A DNA stretch of 64,000 bases from Mitsuokella multacida DSM 20544 (GTDB lineage: Bacteria > Bacillota > Negativicutes > Selenomonadales > Selenomonadaceae): the NCBI RefSeq assembly GCF_000155955.1, contig NZ_GG697141.2, positions 1,078,588-1,142,587 of the forward strand, in the 5' to 3' direction. This document shows positions 35,446 to 43,716 of this stretch, piece by piece (the stretch's first letter is position 1; each line of letters begins with the position of its first letter). The notes beneath the pieces are model-generated. The model was given only the letters and a program-made list of their open reading frames with translations, searched no databases and was not told where the DNA came from. The position numbers and the translations under genes are program-made.

Positions 35446-35500
35446 AGCTCCGTGACCACGAACATCTTCCTCAGAGAGATGTCCGTGGCCACGGAGCTTT
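35446..35500. terminator. bidirectional terminator
   Basis: AAAAGCTCCGTGACCACG and CGTGGCCACGGAGCTTTTT arms between the convergent zinc-ribbon genes. Confidence 0.8.
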
Positions 35501-35514
35501 TTCAGTATCATGTG

Positions 35515-38286
35515 TTAAAGTATCTGGCCTGTATCGCCTCTTCTCGGATGCAACAGCAGCACGATCTCGTTTAGGAGCCCGCAGAACACCGGGTCTTCAT
35601 CCGACTGCCCCTTGAAGCGGGCCAGCACGGTGCCGGAGATGGTTGCCACGAGCTCTTCTTCGCGGTATGCTACAGGGCCCAGTTCGTCAAGCGAGATCTT
35701 GGTGCCGAGCGAGCTGATGAGCTGGCCGTCCTCGGTGATCAGGAAGCCTTCCTCGCCCTTGCCCCAGAACAGGGAATGGGTCGAGTCACCGAGCACGACG
35801 ACTTCATCCGCCTCGACACCGGCCTGCGATCCGTAGGACTTCATGGCATTTTCCAGCGGATTGGACAGCTTCTCGCCCCAATAGTAGTAAGCGGCATCTG
35901 CCATCTGGTCTGCCACGGCTTCCGTCAGGCAGGCCACGCGCTCCTCCAGCGGCACGAGCGCCTTGCGGCTGTCCCATTCTGCTTGGACGGCTTCCTCATC
36001 CGCCTCGGTCTCAGCATCCTCAGCGGCCTTCTGGTAGAGATGCCATGCCTCTTGGAAGTCAAACGTTTCGTTGCGCGGGTCGACACACAGGCGGGCCGCC
36101 TCCAGCAGCGCTTCCTGACTGCCCTGCGCCAGCGCCGCCTGATAGTAATCCAGTGCTTTTACCGATTCGCCCTGCGCTTCCATCGCCTTGCCGAGCTGGA
36201 GCCCAATTGTCCGGATCTTCTCGTCTGCCCCCGGATGCTGCTCCGCCAGAGCCTGCTGATACGACTGCCATGCCTGCTGCCAGTCGGCCATGGCCTGTTC
36301 GCCCGTCTCTGCACTGGCTCTTTCTTCCCATTGCTGGCCTTGCGCAAAGGCAAGCGCGCCGATGGCAGTCCCCGCTTCTTCGCAATCAAGGGACTTGGCT
36401 TTCTCGTACCACGCCATGGCCTTGTCTTTATCTTCTTCCATGCCCTGACCCTGCTCGGCCATCTGGCCGATGTAGAAGCAGGCCGTGCCATCGCCTTCGG
36501 CCACGAGTTTCTCGTACCAGTCCAGCGCCTCGGCGAATTTCCCCTGCGCGACCAGCTCCTGCGCGTCCTTGGCGGCCAGTCTCCGGTAAGCAGCGCACTG
36601 CTCGTTCTGTTTCTTCTTCAGATACTGGTACAGCACCCAAGCAGCATCTTTCTTGCCCAGCACGGCCGCTTCCACAGCGGACCACTGCGCTTCATCCTGC
36701 TGGCCGCTTCTCGCCTGCAGGATTCCCGCCTGCCAGGCCGCTTCGGCACTGCCCATCTCTGCAGCAAGCTGGAACGCCAGCAGCGCATGCGCCTTGTCAC
36801 CGGCTTCGAGGGCCTCCTGCGCCTCTCGGAGTTTCTTCTCGCGGATGCCATTAGACCATGCCTCTGCGGCACCGGTGAACTGCACGAGATGGAAGTGGAC
36901 ATCATGCGCAGCCCAGTCGGTCTGCTCTGGCTTCTCAAGCTCCAGCAGTACTTCGCTGTCCATGCCCCAAAAGCTCACATCAGCGGCATCCGCCGGAATC
37001 CAATACGTGCCGGCCGCCAGAGCGATGTCCACATGAGGGCTTTCCTCTCTGCGGAACATCTGGGGCAGGTCGCGGAGCTCGATCAGCAGTGCCAGCAGCA
37101 TAGCCGGACCGGCCACCGGATAAAACGGTCGGGAAAGGAAGTTCGGCACCCAGTCGGGGAAATGGAACACCTTTCCGACATTCTTGTTCTTCATGTACGT
37201 TTGCCAGACCGACCTGGCCAGATCGAGCTCCTCGCCTTCGGCCTCTGCCATCTGGAACACATCCCTTGCGGCAGAAGGCTCCAGCTCCAGCAGCGCCTTG
37301 TAGACCGGCAGCGTGTTCCCCGTGATTTCCAGACAGCTGCAAAGCCCTTTGAACACATCCTCTTCCTCGATCTTGCCATTGGCAAAGCGCTCCAAGAGGT
37401 TCTTGCGCCGGCTGTCGGCCTTATCCGTTTCAAATGACGCTTCCGGCAGATCGCACTCTGCGACCAGCAGCCGATGCACCTCGGTAAAGAGGTCAAACCG
37501 GCAAATGGTGCTGATGAAATCGCAGGCCATGGCCGGATAGTTCCGCTTTGCACTGCGGTCGCGGATGAAGTTCTCGAGCCGGTCCGAATAGGAATTGCCC
37601 GTGATGCTGCGTCCAAGAGAGCTCAGGGCATCCTGCGCCGTGTTCATCATCGACGCCTTGATCGTGCCCGTGATGGCTCCCATGATGCCGAAGCCGCCAC
37701 CCCGCCAGCTCGCCTTGTCGGCCTGCTTCTCCACGGCCAGGTCCTTCTCATAGTCCTCGATGGCCGCCTGGTCCGCCAGCATGGCCTGGACGAGGTCCGT
37801 CGACTTGACGGAATCATCGAGCCGGTCCCAGAGGTCCTTCTTCGTCACATAGTCGATATCGTGGTCGATCAGGAGGTCCACGGCCTGCTCAAACAGCGGC
37901 CCGCAGGCGCTCATGCAGTACGCGAGCACCTGTGCCGAGAACTCGACGGGATTCTCCACCGTGTGTTCCTTCAGGTGCTTGCGGATCTCATGACGGGCCA
38001 GCAGGGCAAGCCGCGTCCCCTCCCGGTTGAACGGCGCCCAGAGCTGATTGTATACCGCCGTGCCGCGCGGCAGCTCTACCTTGTATTTTCCGAGAATTGT
38101 GAAATGGCTGCCCGGAACAGATTCCTCCTGCGGCTCTGTCACAGGAGTCTTCGTATCTGGCACCTGCTCTTCCGGAGCAACAGATGCCGCCTCGCCATCG
38201 CCGAGACCATCCGGGACCTTGGCCCCGCAGTTAAAACAGAATTTAGCGTGATCCGGCAGCTTCGTGCCGCAGTTCATGCAAAACAT
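35515..38286 (-). CDS. 923-residue zinc-ribbon and Sel1/TPR repeat protein
   Basis: The start at 38286 follows AGAGGTGGAG. An N-terminal zinc ribbon (FCMNCGTKLPDHAKFCFNCG) is followed by an acidic linker, then FTILGKYKVELPRG and a large helical middle (~100-480) with no recognised family. Sel1-like/TPR repeats fill roughly 530-840 (for example WYEKLVAEGDGTACFYIGQMAEQGQGMEEDKDKAMAWYEKA). A hydrophobic KASWRGGGFGIMGAITGTI segment near 200 may be a membrane contact. Sel1 proteins serve as scaffolds. A truncated paralogue sits at 25617-25943. Confidence 0.8.
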   Translation of the reverse strand: MFCMNCGTKLPDHAKFCFNCGAKVPDGLGDGEAASVAPEEQVPDTKTPVTEPQEESVPGSHFTILGKYKVELPRGTAVYNQLWAPFNREGTRLALLARHEIRKHLKEHTVENPVEFSAQVLAYCMSACGPLFEQAVDLLIDHDIDYVTKKDLWDRLDDSVKSTDLVQAMLADQAAIEDYEKDLAVEKQADKASWRGGGFGIMGAITGTIKASMMNTAQDALSSLGRSITGNSYSDRLENFIRDRSAKRNYPAMACDFISTICRFDLFTEVHRLLVAECDLPEASFETDKADSRRKNLLERFANGKIEEEDVFKGLCSCLEITGNTLPVYKALLELEPSAARDVFQMAEAEGEELDLARSVWQTYMKNKNVGKVFHFPDWVPNFLSRPFYPVAGPAMLLALLIELRDLPQMFRREESPHVDIALAAGTYWIPADAADVSFWGMDSEVLLELEKPEQTDWAAHDVHFHLVQFTGAAEAWSNGIREKKLREAQEALEAGDKAHALLAFQLAAEMGSAEAAWQAGILQARSGQQDEAQWSAVEAAVLGKKDAAWVLYQYLKKKQNEQCAAYRRLAAKDAQELVAQGKFAEALDWYEKLVAEGDGTACFYIGQMAEQGQGMEEDKDKAMAWYEKAKSLDCEEAGTAIGALAFAQGQQWEERASAETGEQAMADWQQAWQSYQQALAEQHPGADEKIRTIGLQLGKAMEAQGESVKALDYYQAALAQGSQEALLEAARLCVDPRNETFDFQEAWHLYQKAAEDAETEADEEAVQAEWDSRKALVPLEERVACLTEAVADQMADAAYYYWGEKLSNPLENAMKSYGSQAGVEADEVVVLGDSTHSLFWGKGEEGFLITEDGQLISSLGTKISLDELGPVAYREEELVATISGTVLARFKGQSDEDPVFCGLLNEIVLLLHPRRGDTGQIL

Positions 38287-38463
38287 CGTCTCCACCTCTT
38301 CCGTCCAAAAGTCCGTTTTATGATAAGAAGGGGTTCGCCGTCTGCCGCCGGAAATCCTCCTCTCACGCTGCGCTTCGCCGACGCTGCCTGCCGTGAATGA
38401 AAAAGACACAGCAGGATTCAGGCAGCAGCCCGACGAATCCCTGCAGTAACTGAATCTAACCCG

Positions 38464-38487
38464 AAAAAGTCCAGCACTGGACTTTTT
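38464..38487. terminator. dispersed palindrome family 1, copy 6
   Basis: Arms AAAAAGTCCAG and CTGGACTTTTT between the divergently placed Sel1 and ADP-ribosylglycohydrolase genes, so here it ends neither gene and may block read-through. Confidence 0.6.
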
Positions 38488-38560
38488 CGCTCCTGTGCCT
38501 CATATGCATTCTGAGGCATCCGACTAAGACAAACAGCAGCAGAAAGGATTGGTGATCGAT

Positions 38561-39349
38561 ATGATGGGAGCTATCATTGGTGACATTGTCGGCTCGCGCT
38601 TCGAGTGGCACAACTACCGTCACAAGGACTTCACACTCTTCCATCCGAAGTGCCGTCCGACGGACGACAGCATCATGACGTTGGCGGTGGCGAAGGCCAT
38701 CTTAGCGGCGCGACCGGATTATGAGGATCTGCCCGCTAAGGCAGTGGCGGCGATGCAGGAGCTCGGGCGCGCCTATCCGAGGGCCGGCTATGGCCGCGGC
38801 TTTCGCGCCTGGCTGCAGTGTGACCACCCGGAGCCCTACAACAGCTTCGGCAATGGCTCGGCTATGCGCGTGAGCCCAGCCGGCTTTGCGGCGCGCACGG
38901 AAGAAGAAGCCCAGAAGCTCTCCCTTGCCGTCACAGCCGTGACCCACAACCATCCAGAGGGCATCAAAGGCGCAGAAGCTGTAGCCGTCCTGATTTACCA
39001 TGCGCGCCAGGGCATGGCGATGGAGGATCTGCATGAGCTCGCGCAGGACCGCTACTACCCGCTGGACTTCACGCTCGACGAGATCCGGCCGACCTATGAG
39101 TTCAGCTCTGCCTGCCAGGGCTCCGTGCCGCAGGCGCTCGTCGCCTTCTTCTCCTCGACGGGCTTTGAAGACGCCATCCGCAACGCCATCTCGATTGGCG
39201 GCGACAGCGATACCATCGCCGCCATTGCCGGCAGCATTGCTGAAGCCCACTACGGCATCCCCGCTGACCTGCGCGAAGCCGCCATGCAGCTCCTCGACGC
39301 GCCACTGCAGCAGATCGTGACCGAGTTCGAGTCGGCCTATCCAAACTGA
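38561..39349 (+). CDS. ADP-ribosylglycohydrolase family protein (DraG/ARH-like)
   Basis: About 262 residues; the start (ATG 38561, GTG 38552 or TTG 38549) is uncertain because AAAGGA lies at 38543-38548. Metal motifs are complete: GAIIGDIVGSRFEW near the N-terminus, PTDDSIMTLAVA, NSFGNGSAMRVSP and the C-terminal GGDSDTIAAIAGSIAEA. The family removes ADP-ribose from proteins or small molecules using two Mg2+ or Mn2+ ions. Its presence on the same replicon as a SirTM/macrodomain pair is notable. Confidence 0.88.
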   Translation: MMGAIIGDIVGSRFEWHNYRHKDFTLFHPKCRPTDDSIMTLAVAKAILAARPDYEDLPAKAVAAMQELGRAYPRAGYGRGFRAWLQCDHPEPYNSFGNGSAMRVSPAGFAARTEEEAQKLSLAVTAVTHNHPEGIKGAEAVAVLIYHARQGMAMEDLHELAQDRYYPLDFTLDEIRPTYEFSSACQGSVPQALVAFFSSTGFEDAIRNAISIGGDSDTIAAIAGSIAEAHYGIPADLREAAMQLLDAPLQQIVTEFESAYPN

Positions 39350-39355
39350 ATCAAA

Positions 39356-39445
39356 AGACCTCCACGCTTATTGATCGTGGAGGTCTTTCTTATAAAGCAA
39401 AAGCCGCTCAATCTGTTTCGACTGAACGGCTATTTGCTTTCTGTT
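39356..39445. terminator. two consecutive terminator hairpins
   Basis: AAAGACCTCCACG/CGTGGAGGTCTTT (39358-39391) is followed by AAGCAAAAGCCG/CGGCTATTTGCTT (39396-39441). Confidence 0.7.
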
Positions 39446-39457
39446 TGATTGTCCATG

Positions 39458-39600
39458 TTAATGTCTACCGCATGGAACCTTTACTGGCCCATCGGACTCC
39501 CCTCCTTCTGGAGAATTTGGAGAAACCACTTGCCCGCCCCAGTGGGCTAAGCTATTCGCGTCCGGTAAGAAGTCATCCTTGGTTTTCGTATGGCTTTCTT
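39458..39600 (-). mobile_element. possible tail of a TnpB-type gene
   Basis: A minus-strand open tail reads PDANSLAHWGGQVVSPNS and ends about 30 residues later at 39458. It resembles the variable C-terminal tails of IS605/IS1341 TnpB proteins, but no RuvC motifs remain and upstream DNA is AT-rich and non-coding. The assignment is weak. From 39600 to 39746 nothing is seen. Confidence 0.25.
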
Positions 39601-39746
39601 CCTTTTGCTTGATTTTATTGTAGCAGGATTGCGTAACATTGTCAAGTATTTTCGCGAAATATTTTGGCTTTTCTGTAATGCAACATACTATTTTATCGAA
39701 CAATCCTGCATAGATATACAGTTTTTATTAATTTGCCATTTTATAT

Positions 39747-39775
39747 TTGACAAAATTGATTTTGTGCAATATAAT
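39747..39775 (+). promoter_or_regulatory. consensus promoter of the rubrerythrin gene
   Basis: TTGACA (39747-39752), a 17-base spacer, TATAAT (39770-39775). Confidence 0.85.
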
Positions 39776-39828
39776 AAAGTCATACTATAAACAACCGATA
39801 TGTGTATGTATTTTAGGAGGACATGATG

Positions 39829-40374
39829 ATGAGCTTGAACGGGATCACGAAAGGTACGGAATTTGAGAGCATGATGAAGAGCCTGATGCAGGCAGAGGCC
39901 AATGGCGTCATGATGTACTACGCACTAGCGCAGCTCGCACGCGAGCAGGGCCTCGAAGATGTGGCAGAGGGTTTCATTGCTGCAGCCAATGAAGAGGCTG
40001 TCCACGCTGGCTTCTATGCCGTGCTCAATGGCAAATACCCGTCCGATTTCTGGGGCCTCGTGCGCACGGTACAGAAAGCAGAAGCGAACGGCGAAGCACA
40101 GGTCAAGGCGATTGCCGACAAAGTCCGCGCCGCCGGTTTTGCAGAAGCAGCCGATCAGATGGACGTCTTCGCACGTCAGGAAGGCGGCCACGGCGTCCGC
40201 CTGCAGGCCATGCTCGACAAGTACCAGCCGAAGAAAGCGGATACGACCGGCAAGAAAGTCTATGTCTGCCCCGTCTGCGGCTACGAATACGTCGGCGACA
40301 TCAACGACGAGGACGACTCCTACGTCTGCCCGCTCTGCGGCCAGCCGAAGAGCGCTTTCGTCCTGAAGAAGTAA
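39829..40374 (+). CDS. rubrerythrin
   Basis: The 181-residue protein starts at ATG 39829, 8 bases after AGGAGG; ATGs at 39823 and 39826 are closer. Residues 1-~140 form the ferritin-like diiron helical bundle (QAEANGVMMYYALAQLA, ANEEAVHAGFY, and RQEGGHGVRLQ at the last helix). The C-terminal rubredoxin domain has VCPVCGYEYVG and VCPLCGQPKSAF. It reduces hydrogen peroxide in anaerobes using electrons from rubredoxin or ferredoxin. A strong promoter precedes it, and the PAS-like gene at 40456 follows closely. Confidence 0.93.
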   Translation: MSLNGITKGTEFESMMKSLMQAEANGVMMYYALAQLAREQGLEDVAEGFIAAANEEAVHAGFYAVLNGKYPSDFWGLVRTVQKAEANGEAQVKAIADKVRAAGFAEAADQMDVFARQEGGHGVRLQAMLDKYQPKKADTTGKKVYVCPVCGYEYVGDINDEDDSYVCPLCGQPKSAFVLKK

Positions 40375-40455
40375 CCCCTACAGAATAACACATCATGCAG
40401 CCGATCCCCCTCGGCTGCAAAACTCCCAATAAAAGCAGATTGAGGTGCAAAAGCA

Positions 40456-40797
40456 ATGGATAACCAGAACGTAATCGATGCATTTCACATGATGTGGGAC
40501 AATTTCCCCGAACCCGTCATGCTCATCCAGAAGAGCCGCCAAATCTACGCTGTCAACAAGAAGGCAGCGTCGATGGGCCTCAACACCGAGATGAAATGCT
40601 CCCAGATTGGCACAGAGCCGCATCACGGCTGCCTCTGCAATAAGGCAGCTGACGAGAAGAAGGCCGTCTACATCACCTATGAGACTCCCTTAGGTCAGGC
40701 CTATGGTTACTGGATCCCCGTTGCCGGTCACGAAGAGTACCTGCTCCACTTCGGCGTAGGCTACACGTTCGAATACCCCAAGGCTGGCGCACGTTAA
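40456..40797 (+). CDS. small PAS-like protein with conserved cysteines
   Basis: The 113-residue protein starts at ATG 40456, about 10 bases after GAGGTG. Its fold pattern (MMWDNFPEPVMLIQKSRQIYAVNKKA) is like a single PAS domain. A cysteine group (GCLCNKA, plus MKCSQ) could bind metal or act in redox sensing. It lacks an output domain. Lying 80 bp after rubrerythrin without a clear terminator between, it may share the redox-stress operon. Confidence 0.6.
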   Translation: MDNQNVIDAFHMMWDNFPEPVMLIQKSRQIYAVNKKAASMGLNTEMKCSQIGTEPHHGCLCNKAADEKKAVYITYETPLGQAYGYWIPVAGHEEYLLHFGVGYTFEYPKAGAR

Positions 40798-40809
40798 TCT
40801 TATCAAAAT

Positions 40810-41216
40810 GCGCCGTAAAACCCCGTTCCTTCAGGGCTGGGGATATAAGGCGCGTCTGCCGACTTCACGTAAGTGTTGGAGGCGGACAACTGCTAACTTT
40901 CGTGGTATGATAAGCTTAACCTAAAGAATACGAGAGAAAGGAGAAGCCTCGCCATAATAGATACTGGACGAATCGAAAACCAAGGCCTACGGGCAACCAG
41001 TTCTTAGCGGGTTGAGGTTGCGTGTATCAACCTGTCGTAATTTAAAGACCTTGCGGCTGTAAAGATAACAAGCATTCACATACACAAATACCGTGGGACA
41101 CACGGGAATTTACGCTTTTGGAGATTGTGTAAGACGAATAGGCCTAGGTCGATTCGCAACGGTCGTTGAATTAAGAATCCCCTGCGTTTACGCATGGGGA
41201 GTGTCAAGAATCCCTT
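40810..41216 (+). mobile_element. remnant of an IS200/IS605-type element (TnpB end, omega-RNA-like)
   Basis: The left part is a structured hairpin (GCGCC ... ACCCCG ... GGGGATATAAGGCGC, 40810-40853), typical of the subterminal hairpin of these elements. The right part ends in CCCCTGCGTTTACGCATGGGG and AGTGTCAA (41179-41207), typical of their right end. Between them, translation gives only scattered TnpB-tail-like residues (RFATVVELRIP). No intact tnpA or tnpB remains. It would be a deletion derivative retaining the guide-RNA-like end. Confidence 0.5.
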
Positions 41217-41232
41217 TCCTAAAAAGTGAGTG

Positions 41233-41279
41233 AACACCCCCGACCGACTGGGAACCAGACCAATCGACCGGGGGTGTTT
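41233..41279. terminator. family 3 palindrome (CCCCCGACCGACTGG type), copy 1
   Basis: AACACCCCCG and CGGGGGTGTTT arms. Relatives lie at 42846-42893 and 62201-62246. Confidence 0.65.
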
Positions 41280-41428
41280 GCTATTTGAGCGACATTGCAC
41301 CGATACGCAAGCATTCCATACCGACGCAAGCAAAAAATCCTTCTTGATGAACGGACAAAAAGGGCTTATGATAATACCATATCGTACTAATTAAATCAAT
41401 CACTTCACATCCATCGGGAGGTTTTATC

Positions 41429-41939
41429 ATGAAAATGAAAAAAGTACTTGTCACCATGCTTGCCGCGCTTTCCTTTGCTAGCATCTGCTCGGCAGCGGAC
41501 ACGAATGCCAAGAGCGTCGTACCGACGGCTGAGCAGGTTGCAGCGGCACAGGCTGCGGCGGAGAAGAGCAAGATCGCCACGGCTGCGACGGCCGAGAAGG
41601 AAAAAGAAGCCTTTTTCAAGCATGTCCAGGGCAAGACCATCTCTGTGAGCTATGACAGCGGCTTCAAGTTCAACATCGACTATCCAGAAGTCGGCGTGCT
41701 GAGATGGACGCCGACGACTGGCCTCTCCCTCGCGCCGTCCGACAACGAGCAGTATGATCGGCAAGGACGTCTATCAGGTCAACTGGATTGAGCAGAAGGG
41801 TGTCGTCATCTCGCAGGTCATCAACTTCAAGACCCATAAGGTCTTCGCCTACATGACCTGGAACAAGGAAGGCGAGCGCGGCAACCGTGCCTCGATCTTC
41901 CATCGCGGCACCTTCACCATCCACGAAGCCAACAAGTAA
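41429..41939 (+). pseudogene. frameshifted secreted protein
   Basis: The frame from ATG 41429 encodes a signal peptide (MKMKKVLVTMLAALSFASIC, cleavage near CSAAD), an Ala-rich helix and FFKHVQGKTISVSYDSGFKFNIDY, then runs out of phase near 41745-41755. The adjacent frame (41754-41939) continues with IGKDVYQVNWIEQKGVVISQ and ASIFHRGTFTIHEA, a plausible C-terminal half of the same lipocalin/MoaF-like beta-barrel. The break is at CAGTATGATCGG, consistent with a small indel. Either it is a real pseudogene or a sequencing error. Function unknown. Confidence 0.65.
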
Positions 41940-42173
41940 GCATACAGAAACGCCCCTTGCTGCGTCCAAAGGGTGAGCCATCCCCAGCCGACCGGCATGA
42001 AGCAGGTCCGCTGGGGATTTCTCTTTCAGAAAAAATTTTGCCATTGTTGTAATAAAGATATTGACACTAAAACACCCCTATGGTATAGTATGAGCTGTCA
42101 GATGAAATAACGATAGTTACAAAACCAATAATGATTGAGGGCGCTGGCCCGTATACGAAAAGGAGAAATCACT

Positions 42174-42806
42174 ATGAAAATCGCAGTTGTAGCAGCAAAT
42201 GGCCGTGTCGCTAGAAAAGTCATCGCCGAGGCGCTGAGCCGTGGCCATGAGGTCGTCGCCTTTGGACGCCATGCGGAGAACAACACGCAGGCAAAGGACT
42301 ACCGCCAGAAGGACATCCTCGACCTCACGAAGGAAGATCTCGCCGGCTTTGACGCCGTCGTTGATGGATTCGGTGCTTGGAAGGAAGAGACGCTGCCGCT
42401 TTATTCCACGACAACGCAGCACCTCGCCGATATCCTCTCGGGCACGGATACGCGCCTGCTGATCGTCGGCGGTGCCGGCTCCCTTTACCTCAATCCAGAG
42501 CATACGATGCAGCTGTTCGATGCACCGGATTTCCCGGCCGACTATCTGCCGCTGTCCAAGGCAATGGCCAAATCCCTCGACGAACTGCGCGAACGCAAAG
42601 ACGTCAAGTGGACGCACATCAGCCCGGCAGCCGACTTCCAGGCTGACGGTGAGCGCACGGGCAAGTACATCCTCGCTGGTGAGGAGTTCACGCTCAACAG
42701 CAAGAACGAGTCCGTCATCTCCTACGCCGACTACGCCATCGCCATGGTCGACGAGATTGAGAAGGGCCACCACATCCAGCAGCGCATCTCCGTCGTCCGC
42801 GCCTGA
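42174..42806 (+). CDS. NAD(P)H-binding atypical SDR (NmrA/YwnB-like)
   Basis: The 210-residue protein starts at ATG 42174 after AAGGAG. Its N-terminus MKIAVVAANGRVARKVIAEAL has the Rossmann turn in the degenerate form found in PF13460-type proteins. GGAGSLYLNPEH and THISPAADFQADG are usual family blocks. These are reductases or redox sensors without the Tyr-Lys pair. No substrate can be named. Confidence 0.8.
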   Translation: MKIAVVAANGRVARKVIAEALSRGHEVVAFGRHAENNTQAKDYRQKDILDLTKEDLAGFDAVVDGFGAWKEETLPLYSTTTQHLADILSGTDTRLLIVGGAGSLYLNPEHTMQLFDAPDFPADYLPLSKAMAKSLDELRERKDVKWTHISPAADFQADGERTGKYILAGEEFTLNSKNESVISYADYAIAMVDEIEKGHHIQQRISVVRA

Positions 42807-42845
42807 TTCCCTCTTCTCCAAAAAATTTCCCTAAAAGACAAAGAT

Positions 42846-42893
42846 ACCCCCGGTCGACTGGATTCCCCACCAGTCGACCGGGGGTGTTTACTA
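42846..42893. terminator. family 3 palindrome, copy 2
   Basis: ATACCCCCGGTCGACTGG and CCAGTCGACCGGGGGTGTTT arms after the SDR gene. Confidence 0.75.
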
Positions 42894-42904
42894 TTCGAAG
42901 GTAT

Positions 42905-42934
42905 ATTGTAATTACAATGTAATTGCGATATACT
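42905..42934 (+). promoter_or_regulatory. promoter and operator of the relB-yafQ pair
   Basis: ATTGTAATTACAAT (42905-42918) is a perfect 14-bp palindrome that contains the -35-like TTGTAA; TATACT (42929-42934) follows at 17 bases. A further half-site (GTAATTGC) is adjacent. This is the usual autoregulated toxin-antitoxin layout. Confidence 0.7.
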
Positions 42935-42959
42935 ACAGATAAAAGAGGAGGTGACGCTA

Positions 42960-43220
42960 ATGTCCACAGCGTTATTACAGGTACGTGTCGATGAAGAATT
43001 GAAGCATCGTGTGGATAAGAAGCTGAAACGTATGGGCTTGACCACTAGCAGCGCAGTGAACCTACTGCTCCATCAGATTGACATCCAGGGGAAGATTCCC
43101 TTCGAGATTGTCGACCGGCCCAATGATCTACATCATGCAGTCCAGGATATCGAGGCAGGTGTCGGACTGAGCAAGGTGTATCAGGATACTGACGAGCTTT
43201 ACAAGGATTTAGGGATATGA
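42960..43220 (+). CDS. RelB/DinJ-family antitoxin
   Basis: The 86-residue protein starts at ATG 42960 after GAGGAGGTG. Residues 1-45 (ALLQVRVDEELKHRVDKKLK, then TSSAVNLLLHQI) form the RHH DNA-binding domain, and the rest is the toxin-neutralising tail. It overlaps the toxin start by 4 bases (ATGA). It would repress its own promoter through the palindrome at 42905-42918. Confidence 0.9.
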   Translation: MSTALLQVRVDEELKHRVDKKLKRMGLTTSSAVNLLLHQIDIQGKIPFEIVDRPNDLHHAVQDIEAGVGLSKVYQDTDELYKDLGI

Positions 43221-43502
43221 CACTAAAAATCCAATATTATACGCAGTTCAAGCGTGATATCAAACGAGCTAAGAAGCGTCGTCTCGACATGGCCCTGCTG
43301 AAAGAGGTCATTAACACCTTACAGGCTCGTAAACCACTCGATGCAAAAATATCGAGATCATGCATTGAGTGGGGAATACATGGGGTATCGCGAATGCCAT
43401 ATTCTCTCAAATTGGCTCTTGATCTACAAGATCATTGAGGACCGCCTGATCCTGGTGTTGGCCAGGACCGGAACACATGACGATGTTTTCAAAGGTTATT
43501 GA
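43217..43502 (+). pseudogene. YafQ/RelE-family toxin, frameshifted
   Basis: The frame from ATG 43217 encodes YYTQFKRDIKRAKKRRLDMALL..., the normal YafQ N-terminus. At the A5 run 43345-43349 it goes out of phase and would stop at 43438. Reading with four A instead restores KYRDHALSGEYMGYRECHIL then SNWLLIYKI and ARTGTHDDVF up to the TGA at 43500-43502. That is the full catalytic half (His, Arg, Phe) of a ~94-residue YafQ ribosome-dependent mRNA endonuclease. One extra A therefore inactivates the toxin, unless it is a sequencing error. Confidence 0.8.
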
Positions 43503-43511
43503 CGAACTTCC

Positions 43512-43713
43512 AAAGGTAGCCCTATTTTAACCTCCACCGACTCTGAAACGAGCGGACTGAGGTAAAATGCGGCTACCTTTCCTGTTATCTGAGGCAATCT
43601 TGGGGAAATGTAGACGTCACGAGCAGGGGATTTCTACCTTTAGGCGGCCTTTTGGTTAAAATGCGGCTACCTTTAGAGCAGGTGCGGTTGGTACGGTTAA
43701 AATGCGTCTCTCT
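43512..43713. repeat. GGTTAAAATGCGGCTACCTTT repeats
   Basis: Direct copies at 43561-43580, 43654-43674 and 43695-43713 (last one decayed), plus an inverted copy at 43512-43532. The core AAAATGCGG resembles the AAATTTGCGG core of the array at 58531-58871. No gene is seen in 43503-43853. Confidence 0.6.
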
Positions 43714-43716
43714 ATG

